DNA of 13,786 bases from CAYVTD01 sp964577665 (lineage in GTDB: Bacteria; Bacteroidota; Ignavibacteria; Kapaibacteriales; UBA2268): positions 1 to 13,786 of the forward strand of contig CAZOBD010000105.1 in assembly GCA_964577665.1 (NCBI GenBank), read 5' to 3'. This document shows, piece by piece, positions 1 to 5,861 of this stretch. The stretch's first letter is position 1, and the number at the start of each line of letters is the position of its first letter. The notes under the pieces are model-generated. The model had not been told where the DNA came from. It did not search any database and saw nothing but the letters and a program-made list of their open reading frames with translations. The position numbers and the translations under genes are program-made.

Positions 1-58
1 GATTAAGAATGTAGTTCCCTCCCTTTGGGGAGGGTTAGGGTGGGGCTTAAAATAAACA
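1..58 (+). repeat. Dispersed G/C-rich repeat, copy 1
   Basis: Bases 1-34 recur nearly exactly at 480-513 (GATTAAGAATGTAGTTCCCT, then TTTGGGGAGGG). Bases about 19-64 recur at 532-579 (CTCCCTTTGG, GAGGGTTAGGGTGGGGC, TTAAAATAAACAG). The two copies are therefore one composite unit, with 18 extra bases between its halves in the second copy. No ORF of note covers it. It looks like a dispersed intergenic repeat rather than a gene remnant. Confidence 0.75.
27..45 (+). other. G-quadruplex motif
   Basis: GGGGAGGGTTAGGGTGGGG has four runs of at least three G separated by loops of 1, 3 and 1 nt, a perfect match to the G3+N1-7 consensus. The second repeat copy (about 537-559) has only GG in its first run and is weaker. 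Whether it folds in the cell is unknown. Confidence 0.6.
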
Positions 59-60
59 GT

Positions 61-110
61 TGAAACATCCATGATTATGGAAAAATCACACGAGGGGATG
101 ATTATTTTTG
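61..110 (+). repeat. Direct repeat around CATCCATGATTATGG, copy 1
   Basis: GAAACATCCATGATTATGG followed by AAAATCAC and a GGGGA(A)TGATTATTT segment occurs here and again at about 283-329. Both copies are preceded by AAATAAACAG. It is part of the same patchwork of intergenic repeats; no protein is supported. Confidence 0.7.
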
Positions 111-124
111 AAAGATAGAATATC

Positions 125-206
125 GTCATTGCGAGCAACGCGAAGCAATCTCCATAAATATAATAATGATTGTAGATTGCTTCGTCGCTCCAATCCCCGC
201 AATGAC
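125..206. repeat. REP-like inverted repeat (GTCATTGCGAG family)
   Basis: The left arm (125-151) begins GTCATTGCGAGC and ends GAAGCAATCT. The right arm (174-206) begins AGATTGCTTCG and ends GCAATGAC. The arms are complementary at both ends with a mismatched middle, giving a long imperfect hairpin. This sequence type is a widespread intergenic palindrome in many bacterial genomes, so it is more likely a non-autonomous repeat than a local regulator. Confidence 0.75.
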
Positions 207-224
207 TTAGCAGTTGAATGAAAG

Positions 225-257
225 AGATGTCCAACATCTGGCAGATGTTGGACATCT
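225..257. repeat. Perfect 33-bp palindrome
   Basis: AGATGTCCAACATCTG (225-240), a single G, then its exact reverse complement (242-257). Sixteen paired bases with a one-base centre is far beyond chance. It sits 18 bp after the REP-like element. No T-run follows, so a terminator role is not obvious. Confidence 0.85.
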
Positions 258-282
258 GAATCGGAAGGTAAAAATAAACAGA

Positions 283-329
283 GGAAACATCCATGATTAT
301 GGAAAATCACGCAGGGGAATGATTATTTG
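283..329 (+). repeat. Direct repeat around CATCCATGATTATGG, copy 2
   Basis: Second copy of the unit at 61-110, again preceded by AAATAAACAG. The pair brackets the REP-like hairpin and the 33-bp palindrome, as if those elements had inserted between, or duplicated with, the flanking unit. Confidence 0.7.
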
Positions 330-365
330 AGAGTTAATCCAAAACAGAGTTTTGAAAGAAAAGCA

Positions 366-391
366 CATTCCCAAATCGGAGTTTGGGAATG
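366..391. repeat. Short inverted repeat CATTCCCAAA/TTTGGGAATG
   Basis: CATTCCCAAA at 366-375 and TTTGGGAATG at 382-391 form a perfect 10-bp stem with a 6-nt loop. It resembles the CATTCCCAAA-type palindromes dispersed in many bacterial genomes. No U-tract follows, so termination is unlikely. Confidence 0.6.
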
Positions 392-436
392 AGATGTAAG
401 AAAAATATTGAAGAAAAAAAACCTAATGTAAATGAA

Positions 437-579
437 AAACCGTAAGAGACACCACCCCGGCCCTCCCCAAGGGGAGGGAGATTAAGAATGTAGTTCCCTT
501 TCTTTGGGGAGGGTGAATAATTATGAATATTCTCCCTTTGGAGAGGGTTAGGGTGGGGCTTAAAATAAACAGATGAAAC
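437..579. repeat. Composite C/G-rich repeat block
   Basis: CCCTCCCC (461-468), AA, GGGGAGGG (471-478) form an 8-bp perfect stem. Bases 480-513 and 532-579 repeat the start of the window. The stretch 437-478, read on the minus strand, also resembles 13616-13655 at the other end of the window (CCCTCCCC, then GGGGTG, TGT, CTC and TACG). The same repeat family thus flanks this gene block on both sides. Confidence 0.65.
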
Positions 580-640
580 AATAGTCAAGTAAATAAAATT
601 ATTTAACACAATATTGATTTTAAAATTAATATAAATTCAA

Positions 641-645
641 AGGAG
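641..645 (+). promoter_or_regulatory. Shine-Dalgarno of bcp
   Basis: AAAGGAG ends 7 nt before the ATG at 653, fixing that start. It is one of few clear Shine-Dalgarno sites here; several other genes lack one. No convincing promoter of the TTTG/TAnnTTTG type was found in 540-640. Confidence 0.75.
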
Positions 646-652
646 CAAATAC

Positions 653-1123
653 ATGCCGCTCGAAGAAGGACAAAAAGCCCCCGATTTTACTGCTGAAACC
701 GACGGCGGAGGCAGCGTAACTTTATCTGATTTCAAAGGAAAATGGGTAGTGCTTTATTTCTATCCGAAAGACAATACTTCAGGCTGCACCAAAGAAGCCT
801 GTGCCTTTCGTGATAATATGGAAAGCATAGCAAAAAAAGGCGCCGAAGTAATAGGCGTCAGCAAAGATTCCGTAAAATCCCACAACAATTTCAAGAAGAA
901 ACATGATCTAAACTTCACACTTGTAAGTGATCCGGACACTAATATTATACAGGCTTATGACACATGGAAAGAAAAGAAAATGTACGGTAAAACGTATATG
1001 GGCACCCAGCGCAGCACTTTTATTATTGACGATAAAGGTATAATCCGCTATATTTATCCTAAAGTCAAAGTTGCCGGACATGTGGAAGAAGTAATCGAAA
1101 AACTTGATGAACTAACAGCATGA
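653..1123 (+). CDS. bcp: Thioredoxin-dependent thiol peroxidase (BCP/PrxQ peroxiredoxin)
   Basis: A 156-aa cytoplasmic peroxiredoxin that reduces hydrogen peroxide and organic peroxides, with thioredoxin as usual electron donor for the family. FYPKDNTSGC-T-KEAC places the peroxidatic cysteine at Cys45 and the resolving cysteine at Cys50, the five-residue spacing typical of the atypical 2-Cys BCP/PrxQ group. The Pro, Thr and Cys of the active-site loop are present, as is the downstream GTQRSTFIID strand carrying the conserved Arg. Length is normal for the family. The start is supported by AAAGGAG 7 nt upstream. Its stop overlaps the next start as ATGA (1120-1123), so the TatD-family gene is probably translationally coupled to it. 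The family call is secure; the exact reductant is inferred from homology. Confidence 0.95.
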   Translation: MPLEEGQKAPDFTAETDGGGSVTLSDFKGKWVVLYFYPKDNTSGCTKEACAFRDNMESIAKKGAEVIGVSKDSVKSHNNFKKKHDLNFTLVSDPDTNIIQAYDTWKEKKMYGKTYMGTQRSTFIIDDKGIIRYIYPKVKVAGHVEEVIEKLDELTA

Positions 1124-2586
1124 TTGACACCCACGCACATATAGACCGCGAGGAATTTGATGAAGACCGGGAAGAAATGCTCCAAAGAGCTTTTAGATCC
1201 GGTATAAAAAAAATAATAATACCGGCAATTGAACCTAAAGATTTTGACAGAGTACTAAAAACAGCAGAAAAGGACGAGCGGATTTTCTGCGGCATGGGCA
1301 TACATCCTCACAATGCCGGCACTGCCACTGATGAGAGCCTTCAAATAATTGAAAATAATGCAAAAGATAAAAAAGTTGCTGCCATCGGTGAAATCGGACT
1401 TGACTATTACTATGATTTCACCCCCAAAGATGTACAGCAGAAAGCTTTTCGCAGCCAGCTTCGTTTGGCAAAAAAGCTTAACTTACCCGTAATAGTCCAT
1501 AATAGGGAGAGCGACGAGGATCTATTGAAAATTATCGAAGAAGAACAGGACAGTAATCTCAGCGGCGTATTACATTGTTTTTCGTCTGATGAAACCGTTT
1601 TAAAAAAAGCTCTCGACATGGGTTTTCATATATCATTTACGGGGAATATTACTTTTAAAAAATCAAAACTGGCGGAGGTCGTTCAAAAAACGCCCTTAGA
1701 CAGAATAATGCTCGAAACGGACTCTCCCTTTATGGCGCCAGTGCCTAAACGTGGGAAAAGAAATGAACCTGCTTTCCTGAAATACACAGCAGAAAAAATA
1801 GCCGAAATAAAATCAATTTCAATAAATGAGGTAATTGACATGACTAGCAAAACCGCTGAAACTTTTTTCAAACTTAGCCTTGCCCTCGTGTTCGTATTTT
1901 TGTTTGCTGCTCCTTTCGAAACGGCTTCAGCTCAGGAAGATGATGAATATTTCTATGAAGGCGACGAAGAATATGTTGATCCTTTCAGAAAATTCATAGG
2001 TATTGGACCAATGGTAGGTTTTAATACCATTGTCGAAACAAAGTATCTTGATGCTGGTGACAAGGACGACTCCTACGAAGGTATTCTTGCCTACGGGGCT
2101 GCTGCAAGCTGGTATATTTTTGATTATCTATGCTTTGAAGCTGCTTACATCTATTCAAAAAACACCAAAGTAACGGATCCGTATCCCGATCTTCTGGAGC
2201 CTCATATTCACGAGCAACTGGATTTAACAACCCACTGGATTGCAAATCCGCATTCGAGAATAAATTTTTACGGCACTGTTGGAATTACATTTTTTTTCAA
2301 TCAGATAAACACGTTTCCCTCCCCCGGAGCCGACCCCGAGCTTTCAAGCGAATCGAAGATAGGATTAAACGCCGGGGTTGGGTTTGTAATAAATATCGAC
2401 TTTAATTTCGGTGTGCTGACGGTATCTCCCGAATGGAGACTTGGCTTTCCCTTCGGGAGGAGCGAGTCGGCATACTATTATCCCGATCCGAAAAATCCGG
2501 GCGAACTTATTTCGGAATCTATCGAGTTGACAAACTTTTTCTCAATTCCAAGAATAAATTTTCTTTTTTATCCCTACTTTGATTAA
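1120..2586 (+). CDS. TatD-family metal-dependent hydrolase fused in frame to a signal peptide and outer-membrane beta-barrel
   Basis: A 488-aa frame with two unrelated modules. Residues 1-252 are a complete TatD-type nuclease/hydrolase (TIM barrel, two metals): DTHAHID with His5 and His7, GEIGLDYYY with Glu91, VIVHNRES with His127, LHCFSS with His152, and LETDSPF with Asp201. TatD proteins normally stop just after the last helix, here SKTAETFFKL, near residue 252. Instead the frame runs on into a hydrophobic core (SLALVFVFLFAA), a plausible signal-peptidase site (ASA|QE, after residue 271) and about 217 residues of aromatic, glycine-rich beta-strand sequence ending FLFYPYFD. Known: TatD enzymes are cytosolic DNases of about 255 aa. 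Inferred: either a true fusion, two products from one frame by internal initiation at 1840, or a lost base in the T6 run at 1863-1868. The downstream gyrB is convergent, only 6 bp away. Confidence 0.8.
   Translation: MIDTHAHIDREEFDEDREEMLQRAFRSGIKKIIIPAIEPKDFDRVLKTAEKDERIFCGMGIHPHNAGTATDESLQIIENNAKDKKVAAIGEIGLDYYYDFTPKDVQQKAFRSQLRLAKKLNLPVIVHNRESDEDLLKIIEEEQDSNLSGVLHCFSSDETVLKKALDMGFHISFTGNITFKKSKLAEVVQKTPLDRIMLETDSPFMAPVPKRGKRNEPAFLKYTAEKIAEIKSISINEVIDMTSKTAETFFKLSLALVFVFLFAAPFETASAQEDDEYFYEGDEEYVDPFRKFIGIGPMVGFNTIVETKYLDAGDKDDSYEGILAYGAAASWYIFDYLCFEAAYIYSKNTKVTDPYPDLLEPHIHEQLDLTTHWIANPHSRINFYGTVGITFFFNQINTFPSPGADPELSSESKIGLNAGVGFVINIDFNFGVLTVSPEWRLGFPFGRSESAYYYPDPKNPGELISESIELTNFFSIPRINFLFYPYFD
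1828..1831 (+). promoter_or_regulatory. Possible internal Shine-Dalgarno
   Basis: GAGG lies 8 nt before the in-frame ATG at 1840, inside the tatD coding part. The spacing fits translation initiation of the secreted barrel protein. Four bases can occur by chance, so it is only suggestive. Confidence 0.4.
1840..2586 (+). CDS. Putative secreted outer-membrane beta-barrel protein (nested start within the tatD frame)
   Basis: Alternative reading of the second module as a separate 248-aa protein beginning at the in-frame ATG (residue 241 of the long frame). It would open MTSKTAETFFK, a slightly long n-region with two lysines, followed by a hydrophobic core, ASA|QE cleavage after residue 31, an acidic linker (EDDEYFYEGDEEYVDPF) and a barrel. 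Alternating strands are visible: IGIGPMVGFNTIV, AYGAAASWYIF, INFYGTVGITFFF, IGLNAGVGFVINI, LTVSPEWRLGF, and a C-terminal RINFLFYPYF. Size and strand number fit a small barrel of eight or so strands; I do not recognise a named family and assign no substrate. In this reading the last 12 codons of tatD double as the start of the signal peptide. See the finding for the competing frameshift explanation. Confidence 0.5.
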   Translation: MTSKTAETFFKLSLALVFVFLFAAPFETASAQEDDEYFYEGDEEYVDPFRKFIGIGPMVGFNTIVETKYLDAGDKDDSYEGILAYGAAASWYIFDYLCFEAAYIYSKNTKVTDPYPDLLEPHIHEQLDLTTHWIANPHSRINFYGTVGITFFFNQINTFPSPGADPELSSESKIGLNAGVGFVINIDFNFGVLTVSPEWRLGFPFGRSESAYYYPDPKNPGELISESIELTNFFSIPRINFLFYPYFD

Positions 2587-2592
2587 AAGAAA

Positions 2593-4599
2593 CTAAACAT
2601 CGAGATTCTTAACGTATTTCGCATTTGCTTCTATGAAAGCGCGCCTCGGTTCTACCTTATCACCCATCAGCGTTTCAAAAATAGTGGCTGCCTGAGCGGC
2701 GCTGTCTATTGTAACCTGCAAAAGCGTCCGCGTTTCGGGATTCATCGTTGTTTCCCAGAGCTGGTCGGGATTCATCTCGCCGAGTCCCTTAAATCGAGAA
2801 ATAGATATTCCGCTGAGTTTTTCCGGATTTTCTAATATATCAATCTCTATTTCAATCCCTTTTTTATTTGCTAAGTCTTTCTGTATTCTGCGTATGATCT
2901 GAACGCGCTCATCTTCGTTATAAGCATAATATTCTTGTTTGCCGCGTTTTATCTTGTAAAGAGGCGGCTGGGCAATATAAAGTTTTCCCTGATTAATCAG
3001 CTCTTTCATATAAATAAAAAAGAGAGTAAGAAGCAGCGTACGGATATGCGAGCCGTCAATATCGGCATCAGCCATCAAGATAATTTTTCCGTACCGGGCT
3101 TTTTCGGGGTCAAAGTCTTCGTCGAAGCCGGCGCCTATGGCAGTGAAAATCGCCCTTATTTCTTCATTTTCCAATATCTTAGCCATACGTGCCTTTTGTA
3201 CGTTTAAAATCTTGCCTTTCAAAGGAAGAATTGCCTGAAAGCGCCTGTCTCTGCCCTGCTTGGCAGAGCCTCCTGCAGAGTCGCCCTCGACGATATATAT
3301 TTCCGTGTCTTCAGGTGTTCTCAGCGAGCAGTCAGCAAGTTTGCCCGGCAGTGAAGATGTCTCCAAAGCATTTTTACGGCGGACCATCTCGCGTGATTTT
3401 TTGGCAGCCATGCGGGCTTCTGCGGCAGTTGTAGCCTTTTCGATTATTTTCTTAGCCGATGCAGGGTTCTGCTCGAGAAAATATGCCAGCTTTTCGTTCA
3501 TGATTGTTCGGACAATGCCTTCCACCTCGCCGTTTCCGAGCTTTGTTTTGGTCTGTCCCTCAAACTGCGGCTCGGGCACTTTCACGGATATTACGGCAGT
3601 GAGCCCTTCGCGGAAATCTTCTCCCGTCAACTGTATCTTGCCGTTTTTAAGGTTGTTGGTGGCATAAGCATTCAAAGTTCTGGTCAGAGCAGAGCGAAAA
3701 CCCGTTACGTGGGTGCCGCCCTCAATAGTATTGATATTGTTTACATAAGAAAGCAGATTTTCGTTGTAGCTATTGTTATACTCAAAACAGATGTCCACCT
3801 GGGTTTCCATATTGTCCTCGCCGTTGCTGCTGCCGGTTATGAAAATCGGTTTTATCAAAGGCTGTACCATTGAGTCTATATACTTCACAAAATCGGCAAG
3901 ACCGCCTTTGTATTTAAATGTTTCTTCTCTGCCTTCCTCGCGTTCGTCTTTTAGTTTTATCGTAACCTGAGGATTAAGAAAAGCAAGCTCGCGCAGGCGC
4001 TCCCCGATTTTTTTGTAGCGGAAGCGAGTAACCTTAAAAATTTTCGGATCGGGTCTAAAATGAACAATCGTACCGGTTTTTTTCGTCTCTCCGATAACTT
4101 CCACTGCATTGACAGGGATACCGTCGGCATATTCCTGCCGATATATCTTGCCGTCGCGGTGAACCGTAACGATATTTTTTTCCGAAAGAGCATTCACGCA
4201 GGAAACGCCCACGCCGTGCAGACCGCCCGAGACCTTATAGCCGCTTTTGTCGAATTTGCCGCCTGCGTGAAGCGTACACATAACTAGCTCGAGAGTTGAA
4301 ATTTTCTTCTCGGGATGCGGTCCCGTCGGGATTCCTCGTCCATTGTCTTCCACGGATACCGAACCGTCGAAATGAATTTTTACCTTTATCTCATCGCAGT
4401 ATCCAGCAAGAGTTTCGTCAATAGAGTTATCCACCACTTCATTTACAAGATGATGCAGACCGCGGTCGCCTACGTCGCCGACGTACATAGCCGGGCGCTT
4501 GCGGACTGCTTCGAGCCCTTCTAAAATTTTAATGCTCTCTTCGCTGTAATTTGCGTCGCTCCTTGCAAGCGACTCCATGTTTTCTAATTCTTCTGCCAT
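2593..4599 (-). CDS. gyrB: DNA gyrase subunit B
   Basis: A 668-aa ATPase subunit of DNA gyrase, which with GyrA introduces negative supercoils. GHKL ATPase domain: catalytic Glu54 and Asn58 in NEVVDNSIDE, Asp85 in EDNGRGIP, GGLHGVG at 125-131. Transducer: TIEGGTHVTGF near 291-301 and the QTKTKLG loop at 349-355 with the ATP-contacting lysine. TOPRIM: EGDSAGGSA from 438 and DADIDGSHIR from 511, both metal-binding motifs. The C-terminus is the standard GyrB tail (EPRRAFIEANAKYVKNLDV). Length matches the short GyrB form without the extra domain seen in Enterobacteria. ParE is less likely given the overall match, but cannot be fully excluded by eye. The start is the first ATG; Met8 is an alternative. 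No Shine-Dalgarno precedes it. It converges on the barrel gene with 6 bp between and follows dam on the same strand. Confidence 0.95.
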   Translation of the reverse strand: MAEELENMESLARSDANYSEESIKILEGLEAVRKRPAMYVGDVGDRGLHHLVNEVVDNSIDETLAGYCDEIKVKIHFDGSVSVEDNGRGIPTGPHPEKKISTLELVMCTLHAGGKFDKSGYKVSGGLHGVGVSCVNALSEKNIVTVHRDGKIYRQEYADGIPVNAVEVIGETKKTGTIVHFRPDPKIFKVTRFRYKKIGERLRELAFLNPQVTIKLKDEREEGREETFKYKGGLADFVKYIDSMVQPLIKPIFITGSSNGEDNMETQVDICFEYNNSYNENLLSYVNNINTIEGGTHVTGFRSALTRTLNAYATNNLKNGKIQLTGEDFREGLTAVISVKVPEPQFEGQTKTKLGNGEVEGIVRTIMNEKLAYFLEQNPASAKKIIEKATTAAEARMAAKKSREMVRRKNALETSSLPGKLADCSLRTPEDTEIYIVEGDSAGGSAKQGRDRRFQAILPLKGKILNVQKARMAKILENEEIRAIFTAIGAGFDEDFDPEKARYGKIILMADADIDGSHIRTLLLTLFFIYMKELINQGKLYIAQPPLYKIKRGKQEYYAYNEDERVQIIRRIQKDLANKKGIEIEIDILENPEKLSGISISRFKGLGEMNPDQLWETTMNPETRTLLQVTIDSAAQAATIFETLMGDKVEPRRAFIEANAKYVKNLDV

Positions 4600-4649
4600 T
4601 TTGTTTTTTTCTATGATTGTAAATAAAATTCTAATTTTTTTTTAATGAA

Positions 4650-4769
4650 AAACTTCTAAAAAAAAGAAAGATTGTCATGCTGAAATTGTTTCAGTATCTC
4701 AGACAATGGAATTCTCGTACGTGAGATTCCGAACCAAGTTCGCAATGAAAAAAAAAGTTTTAGAAGTTT
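4650..4769. repeat. MITE-like element: REP palindrome inside 12-bp terminal inverted repeats
   Basis: AAACTTCTAAAA (4650-4661) and its exact complement TTTTAGAAGTTT (4758-4769) bracket an imperfect palindrome of about 78 bp. That palindrome's left arm is GTCATGCTGAAATTGTTTCA and its right arm is GAGATTCCGAACC, AAGTTCGCAATGA, around a centre containing TTCTCGTACG. The inner sequence is of a widespread dispersed type. No target-site duplication is obvious. It occupies most of the space between dam and gyrB, so its transcript hairpin could also attenuate dam readthrough into gyrB. Confidence 0.6.
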
Positions 4770-4777
4770 CAAATAGT

Positions 4778-5581
4778 TTAATTTATATCCAATTTATAAT
4801 TTGTTACTACTATTTCCTTTATCATACCCCGGAGATTTCCTTTGCAGTTAATCATTCTGGGAGCATATACGTTTTCAATGTTAAATTTTCCGTACAGTTG
4901 TTCAAAAAAGTTATTTTCCGGTTCAGTGTTTTTTGGCTCTGAGTTACTGAGCATAAATTTGGCGCCGCTTTTATCAATATCTTCAAGAATTTCTGCAAGT
5001 CTGAGCTGATCATTATCTCCGAATCCGTCTTTAGAGTAAGAAGTAAAGCTCGACGTTTTACTTATGGGCTTGTAGGGAGGATCGAAATAAATAAAGGTAT
5101 TCGGTCCTGCAGGTTCGACAGTTTTCACAAAATCTTTGTTGACAATTTCTACATTTTCAAGTATTCTGCTTACGGCTAAAAGATTATTTTCATCATATAT
5201 TGCCGGTTTTTTGTAACTACCGTAGGGGCTGTTGAAAGCTCCTTTTTGATTAAACCGGAAAAGACCGTTGAAACAGGTTTTATTAAGGAACATGAGCTGC
5301 GATGCTCTGGAAATCCAGTTATCCGAATAGTTTTCATAGTCAATATTGAATCTGCTCAGATTAAAACTGCTTCTCATTTCATAAAAATATTTTTTTCTGT
5401 CTTTTATGTCTAACACCAAATACTCGCTTTTATATCTTTCAAGAAACTTAAGGAGCTTATTTATATCGTTTTGAACAACTTTATAAATCAGAATTAATTC
5501 TTTGTTGATATCTCCGAGTCGTACTCTTTTGAAACGGTATTTATTTACAATGTCAAAGAACAGAGCGCCGCTTCCTAAAAA
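4778..5581 (-). CDS. DNA adenine N6-methyltransferase, Dam/DpnM type (N-terminus lost in gap)
   Basis: Partial frame of 267 visible residues, running into the 100-N gap with no start. The first visible residues are FLGSGALFF, the AdoMet-binding FxGxG motif I of D12-class adenine methyltransferases; GDINKELI follows as in Dam proteins. The catalytic DPPY is at visible residues 167-170 (5072-5083), followed by KPISKTSSFTSYSKDGFGDNDQ, closely like the DpnM/Dam GATC-methylating group; GATC specificity is therefore likely but inferred. About 35-45 residues, including the usual PFLKWxGGK segment, should lie in the gap. A TTG at 5417-5419 is not the start, because conserved motif I lies upstream of it. 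A Bacteroidota-type promoter lies just beyond the gap at 5685-5716. No restriction endonuclease is visible; it may be an orphan methylase. The gene ends 178 bp before gyrB on the same strand. Confidence 0.9.
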   Translation of the reverse strand, partial: FLGSGALFFDIVNKYRFKRVRLGDINKELILIYKVVQNDINKLLKFLERYKSEYLVLDIKDRKKYFYEMRSSFNLSRFNIDYENYSDNWISRASQLMFLNKTCFNGLFRFNQKGAFNSPYGSYKKPAIYDENNLLAVSRILENVEIVNKDFVKTVEPAGPNTFIYFDPPYKPISKTSSFTSYSKDGFGDNDQLRLAEILEDIDKSGAKFMLSNSEPKNTEPENNFFEQLYGKFNIENVYAPRMINCKGNLRGMIKEIVVTNYKLDIN

Positions 5582-5681
5582 NNNNNNNNNNNNNNNNNNN
5601 NNNNNNNNNNNNNNNNNNNNNNNNNNNNNNNNNNNNNNNNNNNNNNNNNNNNNNNNNNNNNNNNNNNNNNNNNNNNNNNNN
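5582..5681. other. Assembly gap (100 N) in dam
   Basis: Exactly 100 N, a conventional placeholder, so true length is unknown. If the promoter at 5685-5716 drives dam, the missing sequence need only hold a short leader and about 40 codons, roughly 130-150 bp, leaving no room for a further gene unless the gap is much larger. Confidence 0.95.
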
Positions 5682-5684
5682 ATG

Positions 5685-5716
5685 CAAATATACAGAATCG
5701 CAGCTTTAAAAGCAAA
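5685..5716 (-). promoter_or_regulatory. Bacteroidota-type promoter for dam
   Basis: On the minus strand TTTG (5716-5713), 20 nt, then TATATTTG (5692-5685) match the Bacteroidota housekeeping promoter (-33 TTTG, -7 TAnnTTTG, about 19-21 nt apart) at every fixed base. Transcription would start near 5678, inside the gap, and run into dam. Sequence match only. Confidence 0.65.
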
Positions 5717-5861
5717 AAAAAGATGCCTTCTTCATGATAAAATGCAGCAGAAAATAAGTAGATTTTTCTCATATTTATCCTAAAAAAAGTGCAACAAGTA
5801 AAAATATTGAATATTTATTAATCACGGAAAAAAAGGAAATTTATTGAATGGGGGAGTGGAA

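Noticed and set aside
86..609. Minus-strand ORFs of 74 and 91 aa in the left intergenic region
   Set aside because: They are translations of the palindromic and C/G-rich repeats, with no Shine-Dalgarno, no domain and low-complexity composition.
5417..5419. TTG as the start of the methyltransferase
   Set aside because: The conserved FLGSGALFF and GDINKELI motifs lie upstream in the same open frame, so the true start is inside or beyond the gap.
5575..5772. Short ORF starting MRKIYLFSAAFY upstream of the gap as the missing N-terminus of the methylase
   Set aside because: It lacks the PFLKWxGGK segment, and the promoter match lies within it, so it is better read as leader DNA.
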